From positions 1,036,373 through 1,100,372 of the forward strand of contig NW_011887300.1 in NCBI RefSeq assembly GCF_000151315.2: 64,000 bases of DNA, written 5' to 3'. Under the pieces are notes generated by a model. That model worked only from the letters and a program-made list of their open reading frames with translations, had not been told where the DNA came from and did not search any database. Numbering within the stretch: the first letter of the stretch is position 1; the number at the start of each line of letters is the position of its first letter. A program made the position numbers and the translations under genes. The DNA is from Capsaspora owczarzaki ATCC 30864. Taxonomy: Eukaryota > Opisthokonta > Filasterea. Below, piece after piece: positions 46,585 to 58,432 of the stretch.

Positions 46585-48126
46585 TTACACCGACCAAAAG
46601 AACGCGTACGTGTCGTGGGCGGCGCGCGAGTCGGCAGCAAGAACACCGTCGGAATTGGCCCAGGAATGGATGGCCGGGTTGTCCATGGCCTGGTAGAGAA
46701 CTTCGCGAGCCTCAGTCGGGGCAGCAGCAGCGGGGCGACGGAACACTGCACCCTGACGGCCGAGCGACCGAAGAATGGCGTGTGGGGCACAGCTGTCCCA
46801 CTTGTAGGTGGAACCCTTCGAGAGAAAGTACGCGTCGGCAACGCCCTCGACCACAGTCAGCATCTTGTAGCCAGCGCCAGACGTGGCGCGGATTTGGATG
46901 CCACGGCTGGCAGCAACGGCCTTGATCGCGTCCGACTCGCTCCCACTCATGGTAACAACCGGGACGAGAGATCCGTCAGCGGTGTGGCTACGGTGCAGGC
47001 GGTGGTTTTGCGCAATCAACTCCTTGGCGTTGGAAGCGGTGACGGAAGCGGTGCAAATGCCCCACAAGTGTCGGCTGACAAACTTTCCGGCAGTGATGCT
47101 CGTTCCAGGCGCCGGGTAGAATGGCTGGCACATGGCGCCTGCAACAGGCAACCCACTGGCGCGCTCAAAGGCGCCAATCAGCACCACGCTCGTTGGCAGG
47201 CCCTCCGAGAAGATGCCGCCTTGCGGCTCCACCAGCGCTCCACGAATGTACTCGTTTGTGCCATCGATTGGATCAATCCAGATGCCCAGTGTAGAAGCAT
47301 CGATGGTCGCCGTCTCAAAAGCAGCGCCGGCATGCGAAGCCGCGAACGATTGAGCCAGCAGTCCGTCGACATCAAAGTCGCTCAGCTCAATCTTTTGGTG
47401 CACAATACTTGCAAGCGCCGCAGCAGCATCGACATTCCCGTCGAGCACGCGCAGCAGCAGAGCTTGGGTCGCTTCCTGGGTCGCCTGGACTTCGAGCACG
47501 ACCTTTTCACCCAGCGTGTTTGTGAATGTGTTGTTTTCCTCGCCTTGAACGTGCTCTTTGATTGCCGGGAATCTGTCAAACGAAGGAGACGAGTTTAAAA
47601 AAGGAGATGTATGTGAGTGAGGCACAACAGCGCATTGTTTTGACGAGATTTGTAGAATCTGAGATTGTAAAATGTTCCAGCGTTCAAAGCATAGCCTGAT
47701 CACTCAAAACTGGGTCTACAATCGTTCATCGCTATTCTATCTTTTGCTTGTTATGATAATAACAGTACAATGATTTTTTCGATTTCTGAGATTTTTTTTT
47801 TCAACAATCTCCAACCACTCCCTCCACCAACCAACCAAACCCTTTGCTCTGTACCCCAAACGACGGCAACAGGCAATCCTTCCCCCTCTGGTGTTCGCTC
47901 TTGTTTTCAGGCTTTACGTGAGCGCAAGCTCGTGGCGGACTGCCTCCTGGATGAGCACGTCAGCGAGCGTCTTGAAATCCTGCGCAAATCGCTTGTTGGC
48001 AGCGTCGGCCTTCTTCTCCTCGATCAGCAGCGCAAACAGCGACGCATTGGCACGGCATTCGCGAGCAAGGCGCGCAGCTCGCTCGGCGGCGACCAGAAGC
48101 GCAGTCACAAAGTCGCGCGCACTCAT
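46585..48126 (-). CDS. INPP1: Inositol polyphosphate 1-phosphatase
   Basis: Two exons, 48126-47918 and 47572-46585, join in frame to give 398 residues, against about 399 in human INPP1. Exon 1 carries 'LFALLIEEKKADAANKRFA' and 'DFKTLADVLIQE', the INPP1 N-terminal helices. Exon 2 has the metal-binding 'GEENNTF' and 'WIDPIDGTNEYIRG' motifs and the closing 'KWDSCAPHAILRSLG' motif of lithium-sensitive phosphatases. It removes the 1-phosphate from Ins(1,4)P2 and Ins(1,3,4)P3 in inositol recycling. It is convergent with the tRNA-modifying gene, about 110 bp apart. Confidence 0.93.
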
Positions 48127-48520
48127 CGTATGGAAAACGAGATTGGAAGCGAAAAAGACTGAACTGAATTGAATGGGATTGGATTTTGTTGAGAATCAAA
48201 GATCTGATGCGGCATGCACTTGGCGGATTTGACGACCATGCAATGGGCACGAGAGACAATGTGGAAGGGTTCAAGTGAAAGCGCTCGTGGCAGCACTTTG
48301 GAGCCTTCAGTTGAATTGTACATTGAAAACACAAAACAAAATCCAAGCGAGAATTCACGAGGATGACATAGCGGAAGAGAGGCATGCAAGGGGAGGCAAA
48401 AGCATCTAGAAAAGCATTCGAACAACATGGCAAACAACAACAAACAACAGACACGCCGTCTGCTGGAACGAAGGTGCGGCATCAATCGCCGCGTTTCGGG
48501 TTTGATCACACAAAAACAGA

Positions 48521-51500
48521 CTATTCTTTGGGATTGGCGTACTCGACACCGCTGCCTGATGCTTGCGCTTCACTGGATGCAGACGCGTCTGTGACATACA
48601 GCACGGGGCCCTGGGTCGTGGAGCCGATCGGTTCGTACAACGGATGGTTGAACGTTTCGTAGGTCGGGTTGTCGAGAATTCCCACAGTGTCGTGATGAAC
48701 AGACTCGTACGTCGGGTCTGATGTCGATTCACGTAGCTTGGTGGCCGTGTTGGTGTGTGCCGATGTCTTTGGTGAGCGACGACGCCGAAGGACCACCAAC
48801 AGCACAAGCAACAAGAGGAGAGCAGCGGCGGCGCCACCAACCACTCCGCCAATCAAAGCCGCAGAAGTTGCACTACTTGACTCGTTTGGAGCACTGGAAG
48901 CAGCAGATGCAGCAGAAGCAGCAGAATCAGCCGATGTCTGCCAGACAGATGCAGCACTGGCAATTGATACAGACGCTTGTGATGCAAATGAAGCAGATGA
49001 TGCCGAAGCGAGAGAGGCGGAGGATGCAGCATTGACGGAAGCACTGGATGCTGAGACCTCCGAGACAGCAGAAGCATCGGAAGCGAAAGAAGCGGATGAG
49101 GCGCTTGCAGCAGATGCACCTGAAGCCGAAGACGCAACAGCAAGGGAAGCACCGGATGCTGAGAGCGCCGAGGTGGCAGAAACATCGGAAGCGACAGATG
49201 CGGAAGAGGCGAGTGCAGCAGATGCAATCGAAGCAGAAGAGGCGGCCGCGACGGAGGCAGAGGACGCCGAGGTAGCAGAAACATCAGAAGCGACAGACGC
49301 GGCGACTTGCGATGCGATTGACGCTGAAGACGCAGTAGCGAGAGAAGCAAAGGATGCCAATGTAGCGGACACGTCGGAAGCCAGAGATGCGGATGAGGCG
49401 CCTGCAGCAGATGCCATCGAAGCAGTCGATGCAGCGGCGAGGGAAGCAACCGACGCCGAGGTGGCGGAAACTTCAGAAGCAACCGAGGCGGCGGCAGTTG
49501 AGGCATCCGAGGCAGCCGTAGCAGCTGAGGCAACCGATGCAGATTGCGACGATGCGATAGAGGCAGCCGACGCGATTGATGCAGACTGCGACGATGCGAT
49601 TGAGGCGACTGACGCGATCGATGCAGACTGCGACGATGCGATTGAAGCGACCGATGCGAGCGAAGCAGACACGGCTGAGGCGACCGACGCGATCGATGCA
49701 GAGACGGTTGAGGCGGCCGAGGCAACCGAGGCGAGCGAAGCAGGCAAGGTCGAGGCGGCTGACGCAAGCGATGCAGAGACGGTCGAGGCAGCCGAGGCAG
49801 CCGATGCAGCTGAGGCAGATTGCGTGATTGCGTTTGAAGCCATGGAGGCAGCCGAAGCAATAGATGCGTTGGTGGCAGCCGATGCGAGGCAGTAGCCGAC
49901 CATCATGTTATAGCCGTCGTAGCACTGAGTGCAGCTATTGGACGAGGTGCAGGTCAGACAATTGGTCCCGCAACACGCGCTGGACCCAGAGGCATAGCAG
50001 GTCGCGCAGGTTGTATCGCACTCTGCAGCGAAAACATATCAGCAAGAAGGAATCATGCAAGGAGGGGTGGGGACGGCAACCACCTCTCAAACTTACGGTA
50101 TGGCTGGGATGCGGTGCCGTACATGCTGGGCGGAGCGACAGTGTTTCCACCGAAGGTCAGGTTGTTGGGGCTCAGATAGGTCCAGTAGTATGACGACAAA
50201 ATCAAGCCGTTCTTCAGGCCCTTAAACAGCCCCGGCGGCAAAGTGGTGAAGGGATTGCCATTCAAACTCCTGCAAGGGCCACAAAGTGAGAGGCAAATCT
50301 AACATCCGTGCCGAATGGCTGCTTGGTTTGCTTACAAGTAAAACAGCGCAGTCATGCTGGTGAATGCGCTGGACGCAATGTTGGTGATCTTGTTGGAATC
50401 CAAGGATCTACAGATAGTGGATGAGTGAGAAAACCGGTGGTGCTTGGCTCATCACTCTTTTGGGTTTGCTTGCTTACAGGTAAGTCAGTGCAGACAGGCC
50501 AGCGAACGCGGTTGCGGAAATGCTGGAGATCAGGTTGTGGTCAATATACCTGCAAAATGGAGGCGCAAAGGAATGAGCCAGTGGTGCTTGATTACGACCA
50601 GTGCCTGTCCTTGTATGTTTTCTTACAAGGTGTTTACCGCAGAAAGGCCTGCGAATAAGTTTACGGGAATGCTAGTGAACTTGTTGGCATCGAGTCGCCT
50701 ACAGAGCGCGTGTCGCAACCGAGTGAGTCACTTGCTCGCAGGGTTCAATGCTTTGTGTCGCTGCTTGCTTACAAGTGAGTCAACTTGCTCAGGCCTGTAA
50801 ACCAGGCTGGAGAAATGGCAGTGAGCTGGTTGCTAGCCAGCTGCCTACAGATGGTGACGCAAAACCAGTGAGCTGTTTGATTGCGTGTGTGATTCTTCCT
50901 GTCTTGACTTGCTTACAACATGGTCAGCGAAGCCATGCCTGTGAATGCGTTTGCAGCAATGTCGGTGATCATGTTGCCAAAGAGACTCCTACGGAAACAT
51001 GTCGCAAACGAGTCAGCTTTTTGTTTTTGTGCGCAATCTTCAACGTCTTTCCTTACAGTTGAATCACCTTGGTCAAGCCGAAGAATGCAGCAGGAGGAAC
51101 GCTGGTGATCTGGTTGCTTGTCAGGTCCCTGCAGACACAGATGCGCAAACGAGTCAGAGTCGTCGGTGCGGGATTTGCAACACGACTTTGTTGCTTGCTT
51201 ACAGCCAAGTCAGCGCGCTCAAGCCTGTGAATGCGTTTGCAGAAATGCTGGTAATTTGGTTGCTGGTCATAGTTCTATCGGCCGGATGTCAGTGAGGCGA
51301 CCGAGAAGGGCCACGCTTCAACGCCAAATTCAACAGCAACGCGTACAAGTATGTTGTGGACAACGGGATGCCGGTTGGGATTTCGGTGAGAGACTTGCCA
51401 ATGCAATTGACAGTAGTTCCCGAGCAGCTGCACACGGTGCAAGCATCGGCGGCTTGTGCCGGCTGGACGTGATGGACCACGCAGAGCAGCAGCACAAACA

Positions 51501-51531
51501 GCAAGGCAAAGGCAAACCCCTTTGTTGTCAT
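48521..51531 (-). CDS. LRR transmembrane receptor-like protein with tyrosine-motif tail
   Basis: The ATG at 51531 opens a signal peptide ('MTTKGFAFALLFVLLLCVV') and an LRR N-terminal cap ('CTVCSCSGTTVNCIGKSL'). Seven exons of about 72 nt, spaced about 145 bp apart between 51276 and 50334, each encode one LRR such as 'NQITSISANAFTGLSALTWL'. A larger LRR exon (50272-50095) and a last exon (50022-48521) follow. The last exon holds a Cys-rich segment, an Ala/Ser-rich stalk of about 300 residues, one transmembrane helix ('GGAAAALLLLLVLLVVLRRRR') and a cytoplasmic tail with Tyr motifs 'DPTYESV', 'NPTYETF', 'HPLYEPI', 'VLYVTD' and 'VEYANP'. A tyrosine-phosphorylation-dependent adhesion or signalling receptor is likely. 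Internal splice sites are read by eye. Confidence 0.82.
48910..49890 (-). repeat. Ala/Ser-coding low-complexity tract
   Basis: It encodes the stalk of the LRR receptor as imperfect SASxAS and longer 'ASDVSATSASSASVA' type repeats. The underlying DNA is an imperfect roughly 18-bp and 90-100-bp periodic array. Confidence 0.85.
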
Positions 51532-52976
51532 CTGTTGATCAAGAGCCAAAAGGTGAGCACGCAGCTATTGAACAACCAGTCGTCCGCAAAGTCACCGTGC
51601 TAAGCGACAGTAAATATATATGTGTGTATGTGTATGTGAGTGTGTGGACGAATCATTTGGATGTGCGAGAGAGAGAGAGAGAGAGAGAGCGAAAAACGTG
51701 TCGGCGTGTGTCGGCCGAGACGCTGAATGCGGTTTTTCCCAAGAGTCACGCCGACGCTGCAAAACCAGTCCTCCACCACCACCACCACCACCTTCTCCAT
51801 CCCCAAGTTGATCGTTTCCCACTGTGTTTGGTTGACAACAATCCGACTTCAAGAGAGCGGGAGGAAAGAGCGCGACCTCCCGCAGCATCAACGCTCAAAC
51901 CCCCGCACCAACCAGCGGTTTGGTGTTTCTGCTCCGATTGCTGGGTTTCCCGGCTCCGCTTGCTGCCCGGCCTGCTGCTCCTTGCTTCCCCTCCGTCGCT
52001 CTTTCTCCTGCTTGATTGAAGCTATAGAGCGCTTTCCAAAGTGGGGCAGAGGGCAAGAAAGCACCGTCTGCATTTTTTGCGGCAGTTTGTGCGGGAGTGT
52101 GTTGTGTCGCGCCCAACCGCACTTTGTTTTTGTTTGTTCTTGTTTTTCGTTTGTCATTCCCTCGATTATTGCCTGCTATCAGAGACGAGATCAAATGGAC
52201 TCGCTCTCATTCGAGCGTTGAGTGTTGCAATGCTGTTGTTGGCTTTTACTTGTTTGCAAAGAATGAGAGAGTGAACTGGAAGGAAAAGGAAAAAAAACAC
52301 AAAACGAAAACAAAAGGATCAACAAAAACAAAAAGTCAAACAGCCACGCGCCGGCCACGCGTCGACAAAACCAACGCTTGACAACCGCCAATCACTTTGA
52401 CTGCCGCTTGGCTGTCCATGTTGTGGAGAAGCGGCTTTTTCCTCCCTTGCTGATGGTAAAAACAAACAAATGGTGGGTTCAAATCGCAATCCCCACAAGA
52501 ACAGACAACGATTGGCTGGATTGCTTTGTTGGGTTGTGGGTTGTTGCCTGCTTTGTTTGTTTGTTGGATGGCTGATTCAAGTACGCAGTCCTGGCATTCA
52601 CTGCAAACGATGAGAGAAGAGAGAGTATTTGAGCGGAAAGGGGTTTTCAAGACTCTCTGCTCTGGCCTACTCGCCCTCGTTCTTCACAATGACTTTATGC
52701 ATGCGATACTTTTGCATCCATTCCAGCATGCCTTGGTGGGAATTCGAATATTTCCGGTCATAACAGGCAGAAAGAATTGATGGCCGGTCAACGTGACGCG
52801 CTTTGATGGACCAGTCCAACGAGACTCAGGTTTGCACACAACATTATTTCACCATCTTGCTCGCCTATATGTGCCAGGTACGAATCTGAAAACAGCCGCG
52901 GTGAAAATGGATCGTTGTGACATTTAGCTACTTTTAGGTTCGCGGCTTCCAGTTATTTTCAACGAGAAGATCCAAA
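51532..52976. other. Gene-poor spacer
   Basis: It holds a TATATGTGTG tract, a (GA)n run at 51668-51688, a (CCA)n run near 51775 and A/T-rich stretches. Several short frames exist but none shows recognisable protein sequence. Homology to the RNI-LRR copies begins near 52,860. Confidence 0.6.
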
Positions 52977-55021
52977 ATGCTGTCGTATCAAAATATAACG
53001 CCGAGCCAGCGCGAGTTGTACGACAAGGTCAAGAATACACCTCGTTATTTCTGGTAAGAAGCAATCGAATGTATTGCAGAGTATAACAACGTGTGTCTTG
53101 ACCAAATGGATAGTCGACATGGGGAACAGGTTGGCGATGCTGGAGCGCAGGCGATTGCTGAGGCACTTAAAGTCAACATGACAATTACCCAAGTCGAGTA
53201 AAACACCGTACTTTGATTCGTGCATGGGAGTGGGTGATTTCAGCAGAGGGTATTCAGAATACTTATGATGAGGGATGAACAGTCTTTGGCAGAATCAGAT
53301 TGGCGAAGTTGGTGCGCGCGCGCTTGCCGAGACACTCAAAGTGAACGAGACAGTGACTTGGATCGCGTACGGCAGCTCACTTTGACTGATGCATGTTAGG
53401 AGCATTTTTCGAGTGCTCATCGACGGAGAGAATGAACAGTATTTGGGATAATCAGATTGGCGATGCCGGAGCGAGCGCGATTGCTGAGGCGCTCAAAGTG
53501 AACAAGACAGTGACCGAAGTCGTGTAACCCATCTCGCTTTGAGTGACGTATGTTAGTACAGCAGACCGAGTGCTCACTGTTGGAAGGAATGAACAGTTTG
53601 GGCGGGAATCAGATTAGTGATATTGGAGCGAGCGCGATTGCTGAGGCGCTCGGGGTGAACAAGACAGTGACCAGGCTCAAGTAAGGCATCTCACTTTGAC
53701 CGATACTCGGGCGTGGGCGATTTCAGTAGAGGGTGTTCAGTACACTCTCTGACGGAGGTGATCTGGTAAGCCTGGATAAAAATCAGATTGGCAGTGCTGG
53801 AGCACAGGCGCTTGCTGAGGCATTCAAAGTGAACACGACAGTGACCGATGTCGAGTATGGCATCTCACTTTGAGTGACGTATGGTAGTAAAGCAGACCGA
53901 GTGCTCATTGTTGGAAGGAATGAACAGTTTGGGCGGGAATCAGATTAGTGATATTGGAGCGAGCGCGATTGCTGAGGCGCTCAAAGTGAACAAGACAGTG
54001 ACCAGGCTCGAGTAAGGCATCTCACTTTGACCGATACTCGGGCGTGGGCGATTTCAATAGAGGGTGTTCAGTACACTCTCTGACGGAGGTGATCTGGTAA
54101 GCCTGGATAAAAATCAGATTGGCAGTGCTGGAGCACAGGCGCTTGCTGAGGCATTCAAAGTGAACAAGACGCTGGCATGGCTCAAGTAGGTTGCTCGTCT
54201 CCGATATTGAACCAGGATCAGCCATAGCTTGCTACGCCGTCATCCTACTCACCGATCGAGCGACAGTCTGTCATGGAATTGCATTGGCGATGTTGGTATT
54301 CAAGCGATTGCTGATGCATTCGAGTCCAATCCCACTCTGACTGATTTTTAGTAGGGCGTTTGTCCTATCAAGTCATGCTTTCAACCGATGGAGTGGCCCT
54401 TGCTGACTGATACTCACTTATGTTGCTTGTTCGTGGTACAGCATTGGCAACCAGTGTAGCCCTCTTGTACCCTCCTTGCTTCCACGATTGGCGACTGCTG
54501 ACGAGCTTCAGGCCGTGTTTGGCTTGCTGACCAGCGGACGGGAGCTGGAGGATCAGCTTGCATCTCTACCGGCACTGCCGACTGAGATTGCCGATCTCAT
54601 TATGGACGAAGCGTGTTACTGGCAAGGCCTGCGAAGAACCCGATGCAACATTTACGATGAACGTTTTTTGCAAGTCACAGTTCCGAGGAGCAGCACTGGG
54701 AATGCAATCCGTGTACAGGCAATGCAAGTGCTTCTTGACATGAAGTATGTTCGTGCCAAGAACCCAGAGCTGTACGTTGTTCAATTGATTGTCCGAGATA
54801 CGCAAGGTGCTGTTCAATACGAATGCACTGCGAAACCGACTTTGGTCGATTCGACTCTCTGGCGTGTGACAATCCTGCCAGCCAACCATCCTGTCATTCG
54901 ACAAATGCGCGAGGGCTGGACGGTTGACGTTCAACCCAGCAAGTGTACGGGCGGTGGGCGATTCGAGTCGCTTCATGTCGGATATATTGAAAGACAATAT
55001 GTAAAATCCATGCGGATGTAA
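52977..55021 (+). CDS. RNI-type leucine-rich-repeat gene, copy B (multi-exon)
   Basis: It begins 'MLSYQNITPSQRELYDKVKN' like copy A. It has eight repeat units with the 'GDAGAQAIAEALKVN' signature between 53,130 and 54,340, each with its own intron-like spacer. Two consecutive units have been duplicated in tandem. The last exon (about 54,440-55,021) carries 'LQAVFGLLTSGRELED', 'PTEIADLIMDEACYW' and 'WRVTILPANHPVIRQMREGW', ending 'YIERQYVKSMRM'. It differs from copies A and C by several substitutions and a short insertion in this domain. Some units lack ideal splice sites, so functionality is uncertain. Confidence 0.6.
53530..54171 (+). repeat. 331-bp intragenic tandem duplication in LRR copy B
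   Basis: Two repeat-exon units starting CATCTC..TTTGAGTGACGTATG at 53530 recur almost exactly at 53861, expanding the LRR array by two repeats. High identity suggests a recent event. Confidence 0.85.
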
Positions 55022-55162
55022 ACTGCCCGCTTGCTTCGAATACATTGAGACACCTTGCTACACTCCATCGTAGAGTCGGTAGGGTACATTCACACCAAAC
55101 GCCGGAGCACCAGCTTCGGCTAGGCTGGTCAGGCACATCCACAAATCGGTTGAAAGTGATTT

Positions 55163-55193
<31 letters not shown>

Positions 55194-55333
55194 TGCCTCG
55201 CTTTGCGGATGCTTGGTTGGTTGACAGGTTCTTCTCTTTTGATCGAGCTGTCAAATCCGTTTTCAATTTCTCAGCGCCCATTTTCAATTTCTCAGTCACA
55301 ATTTCTGAATCCAAAAGCCAACCGCACTCGCCA
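55022..55333. other. Spacer with a remnant of the duplication unit
   Basis: CGCCGGAGCACCAGCTTCGGC near 55100 matches the segment of the 48-codon ORF that follows copy A. The rest of the unit (CA tract and HEPN-MYND gene) is absent. A (CTTG)n run lies at about 55165-55190. Confidence 0.5.
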
Positions 55334-56586
55334 ATGTCGTCCGAAATCCCGAACGCAGCTCGCTTTGCCTCCAAGGTCGACAACTACGTCAAGTACCGCC
55401 CGTCGTATCCCGTCGAGGTGGTGCGTCATCTCGAGTCGATTGGCGCCCTGCCGGCGGGTGCCGTCGTTGTCGATCTGGGTGCCGGAACGGGCATTTCCGC
55501 CAAGCTTCTGCTCTCGAACAGCGCCAACATTGCCAAGCTGTTTGCCGTCGAGCCGAGTGCCAACATGCGTGCTGCGGCCGAGGCGTCGCTGGCGGACGAG
55601 ACTGCCGCTGGCCGAGTCGCCTTTGTCGACGGCTCTGCGCACGCCACGACGCTGCCCGACGCATCCGCGGACTTGATTGTGGCGTTCCAAGCCATGCACT
55701 GGTTTGATCCGGCGCAGACCCGGGCCGAGCTGCTGCGGATTGCAAAGCCCGGCGCCTACCTCGCTGCAGTCTGGAACCACCGCTTCACCGAGAACAATCC
55801 GCTCAACGCCGACCTCGACCAGCTGCTCGTGAAGCATGCAGTCGACTACGCCAAGGTCTCCCACGGCGCCTTGGAAGAGCACAAGTAAGTCGGGGGGAAA
55901 TTTGCACAGAACTACGTGGAGTGATTCTGGTCGACGCTGTGCCCCCAACTCTGATATTTGGCCACAGTGCGTGTGTGGGGAGCAAGGGGCAGAAGTGGGG
56001 AGGGGGGGGGCTTGTGCTGCTCTCTGACCTTTCCGAGAGACTGGCAAGTCCGATCTGGCCAGCGACCCAGCTAATCCTCAGATTTAAGATCACTGAAGCA
56101 AACAACCGCGCAACCCGTTCGCTACATAAGCCGTGTCTGGGCTGCATCGATAGCGTTGAACGAACACTGTTCACTCACACGAACAACAAAAACACATCAG
56201 ACCCAGCGAATAGACGAGTTGACATATCAAGCCCGAGAATTCAGAGCGCTTTTGGTTGTTAATATTTTGCGACTCTCTATTGTCCTGACCAATGCATGCA
56301 TGCGTGTGTGTGCTTGGATTTTTCTTTCTTTTTCTTTAGGTTGCCTGCTTTCTTTGGCCCGGGCGAGATCAAGTGCTTCAAGAGCTCCAACTCGCAAACG
56401 TTTGATGAGGAAGGATTTCTTCGCCGCCAAGAGTCGTCGTCGTACTTCCCGGCTCCGACGCATCCCAACTACGACGGTGCAGTTGCCGCTGTGCGCGCAT
56501 TGTACGCAAAGTACAAGGACGCTGAAGGCAAGATTACGCTCGTGTACGAGACGCGCGCCTACTACGCCAAGGTTCATTCGCAGTAA
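55334..56586 (+). CDS. Class I SAM-dependent methyltransferase
   Basis: Two exons (55334-55884 and 56340-56586) join in frame to 265 residues. Motif I is 'VVVDLGAGTGISAKLLL', followed by 'LFAVEPSANMRAAA' (acidic loop binding the ribose of SAM), 'VDGSAHATTLPDASADLI' and 'FQAMHWFDP'. The closing segments 'GPGEIKCFKSSNSQTFDEE' and 'LVYETRAYYAKV' match a eukaryotic/bacterial methyltransferase-11 group of unknown substrate. It lies between LRR copy B and TRAPPC5, both in the same direction. Confidence 0.88.
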
Positions 56587-56865
56587 CAACGTAACAAAGC
56601 AGGCTCGCCCCTGCGTTTCCGATCGGCCTCAAAACAAGGATAGATGCGTCATTGGATATTTTGTGTGATAGATTCTATTGATTGCAGTGAGCTTCGGGGA
56701 AGCGCTCACGTTCGACTGCTTGTGGATTTCAAATTCGATGAACGAATAGACTCAAATCTCGTTGTTCTCTCTCTCTCGTTCGCTCTCTTTCACTTCCCAT
56801 CAACAACTAGCATGATATTGTGCATTATTCCAACCAACCAGTCCTCCATTTTGAACATTACCACA

Positions 56866-58083
56866 ATGTCAAAGAGCAAGCAGCCGAACGCGCAGTCGGT
56901 TCCACTCAACATTGTCGACCGACCGCTGAGCCGCGGCAAGAACGAGGCATGGAAGCATCTGTGTTCGCCCCTTTGTATTGGATGACGGAGGTGGGGGTTG
57001 GGGGCGTTGGGTTGGAGGGAACTTGAGCGCTGGAACGACCCCGCAATGCAAACTCCATACAAATTGTTGATCCGCGTCGCTCACTCTCTGCAGCCCACTG
57101 GCTTTGTTGGAGCACAGGTCTCGATCAGTGCGTTTGCATTCTTGTTCTCGGAGATCATTCAGTACTGCCAAGGTCGCGTCGAGTCAAACACCGGCCTCGA
57201 GCGAAAGTAAGCTCTTTCAATGGCAATTCGATACGTCGATAACCAAGTCTGAGTTTTGTTTGTTTGTTTTTGTGGGGGTTTGGAGAGTTGAGAATAACAC
57301 GTTTGATGTGTGGGGTTGAGTGCGGCGGCGTACGAGATGAGCATTTGAATGAGAATATTCCAATTTCTGGATAGTTGTTCGGAATACTGCTGTTGGGAAC
57401 TAACTTAAATGCTGTACTTGACACAGATTGTCAGAAATCGGTCGACGTGTCGGCATTCGCATGTTTGAGTTGCTCAATGGACGCGAGAAGGGCGCAAAAC
57501 GAGAAACAAGGCTCATCAACATTCTCCACTTTATCAACTCGGTCGTTTGGAAGACGCTGTTTGGCAAACCCGCCGACTTGCTTGAAAAGGCCCAGTCCGA
57601 GAATGACGATACATGTATGAAGGCGGGGGGGGGCCAGGAAGAAAACCGCGCGATGTGCAACATCGAGTTTGCAATGAATGAAACCTGGCTCACGATGGAG
57701 AATCGTCTCTGTTTCTCTGCCATTGACAGATATGATCTCGGATAAAGATCTGCTGGTCAATCGGTTCATTTCGGTACCGAAGGACTACGGACTCAACTGT
57801 GCGGCGTTTGTCGCTGGTGTCGTGGAAGCCATTCTTGAAGGCGCCATGTTTGTAAGGCCTTGGACGTTTTCACGAGCAAAATTCAATCCCTTGACTGTTT
57901 TCGTTGCTGATCTCTGGGTTGTTGCTTGTTTGTTGTCTGTTGCCTGTTGTTTGTCGTTTGTTTGTTTGACTCCCGCACCAGCCCGCACGCGTTTCCGCCC
58001 ATACAACAGAGAATGGTACAACCATCCTCATCGAGTTTGAGCCAGCTGTCATTGCACGCGAGAGGCAATTGGAAGGCCGATAG
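56866..58083 (+). CDS. TRAPPC5: TRAPP complex subunit 5
   Basis: Five exons (56866-56946, 57118-57206, 57427-57614, 57730-57851, 57982-58083) give 193 residues, close to human TRAPPC5. '[18 protein letters not shown]', 'RREVG'-like '[13 protein letters not shown]', '[17 protein letters not shown]', '[17 protein letters not shown]', '[17 protein letters not shown]' and C-terminal '[13 protein letters not shown]' are diagnostic. The Bet3-fold subunit acts in vesicle tethering at ER/Golgi. The first intron appears to use a GC donor (GAG/GCATGG), which keeps the conserved '[14 protein letters not shown]' junction. Confidence 0.92.
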
Positions 58084-58432
58084 TGCTCCCCAGATTGCTC
58101 ACTGAAAGTCGCTCGTTGCATTTTGTACCGAGAATTGCTGTCAACAGATTGTCAAATGAAAATAGATCAAGAATTATCACAATGGAGAAGGTTGCCGTTA
58201 GATTTCAATCCCAGTGGTCGTGCCATGCTGGATTGACGCATAATCGATCGTTAAGAAGGCTTCCAGTGCAAAGCGCACTCGCTGAATGGAATATGGATTG
58301 TCGCTGCGATTCAGGAAATGAAAAAGAGACTGGGAGCGGATTATCGCTGGAACATTGCTCGAATCAACGAAAGAGAAACTCAAACTCAGTTCAAATTGTA
58401 GGCCAGTCTAACTCTCTCAGAAATCTTGCTAG
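58084..58432. other. Spacer ahead of the right duplication arm
   Basis: No gene is supported. From about 58335 the sequence is homologous to the promoter of the left HEPN-MYND gene. Confidence 0.6.

Noticed and set aside
48738-49895. 385-codon open frame on the + strand opposite the LRR receptor stalk
   Set aside because: It is the antisense shadow of the Ala/Ser-coding tract. The opposite strand has a signal-peptide-to-tail gene with clear domains.
53130-54340. Evenly spaced repeats resembling a CRISPR array
   Set aside because: Repeats encode LRR units with intron-like spacers that are themselves similar. The setting is eukaryotic and no cas genes are present.
56150-56670. 170-codon frame over the methyltransferase intron and second exon
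   Set aside because: It is out of phase with the conserved methyltransferase exon and starts inside the intron.
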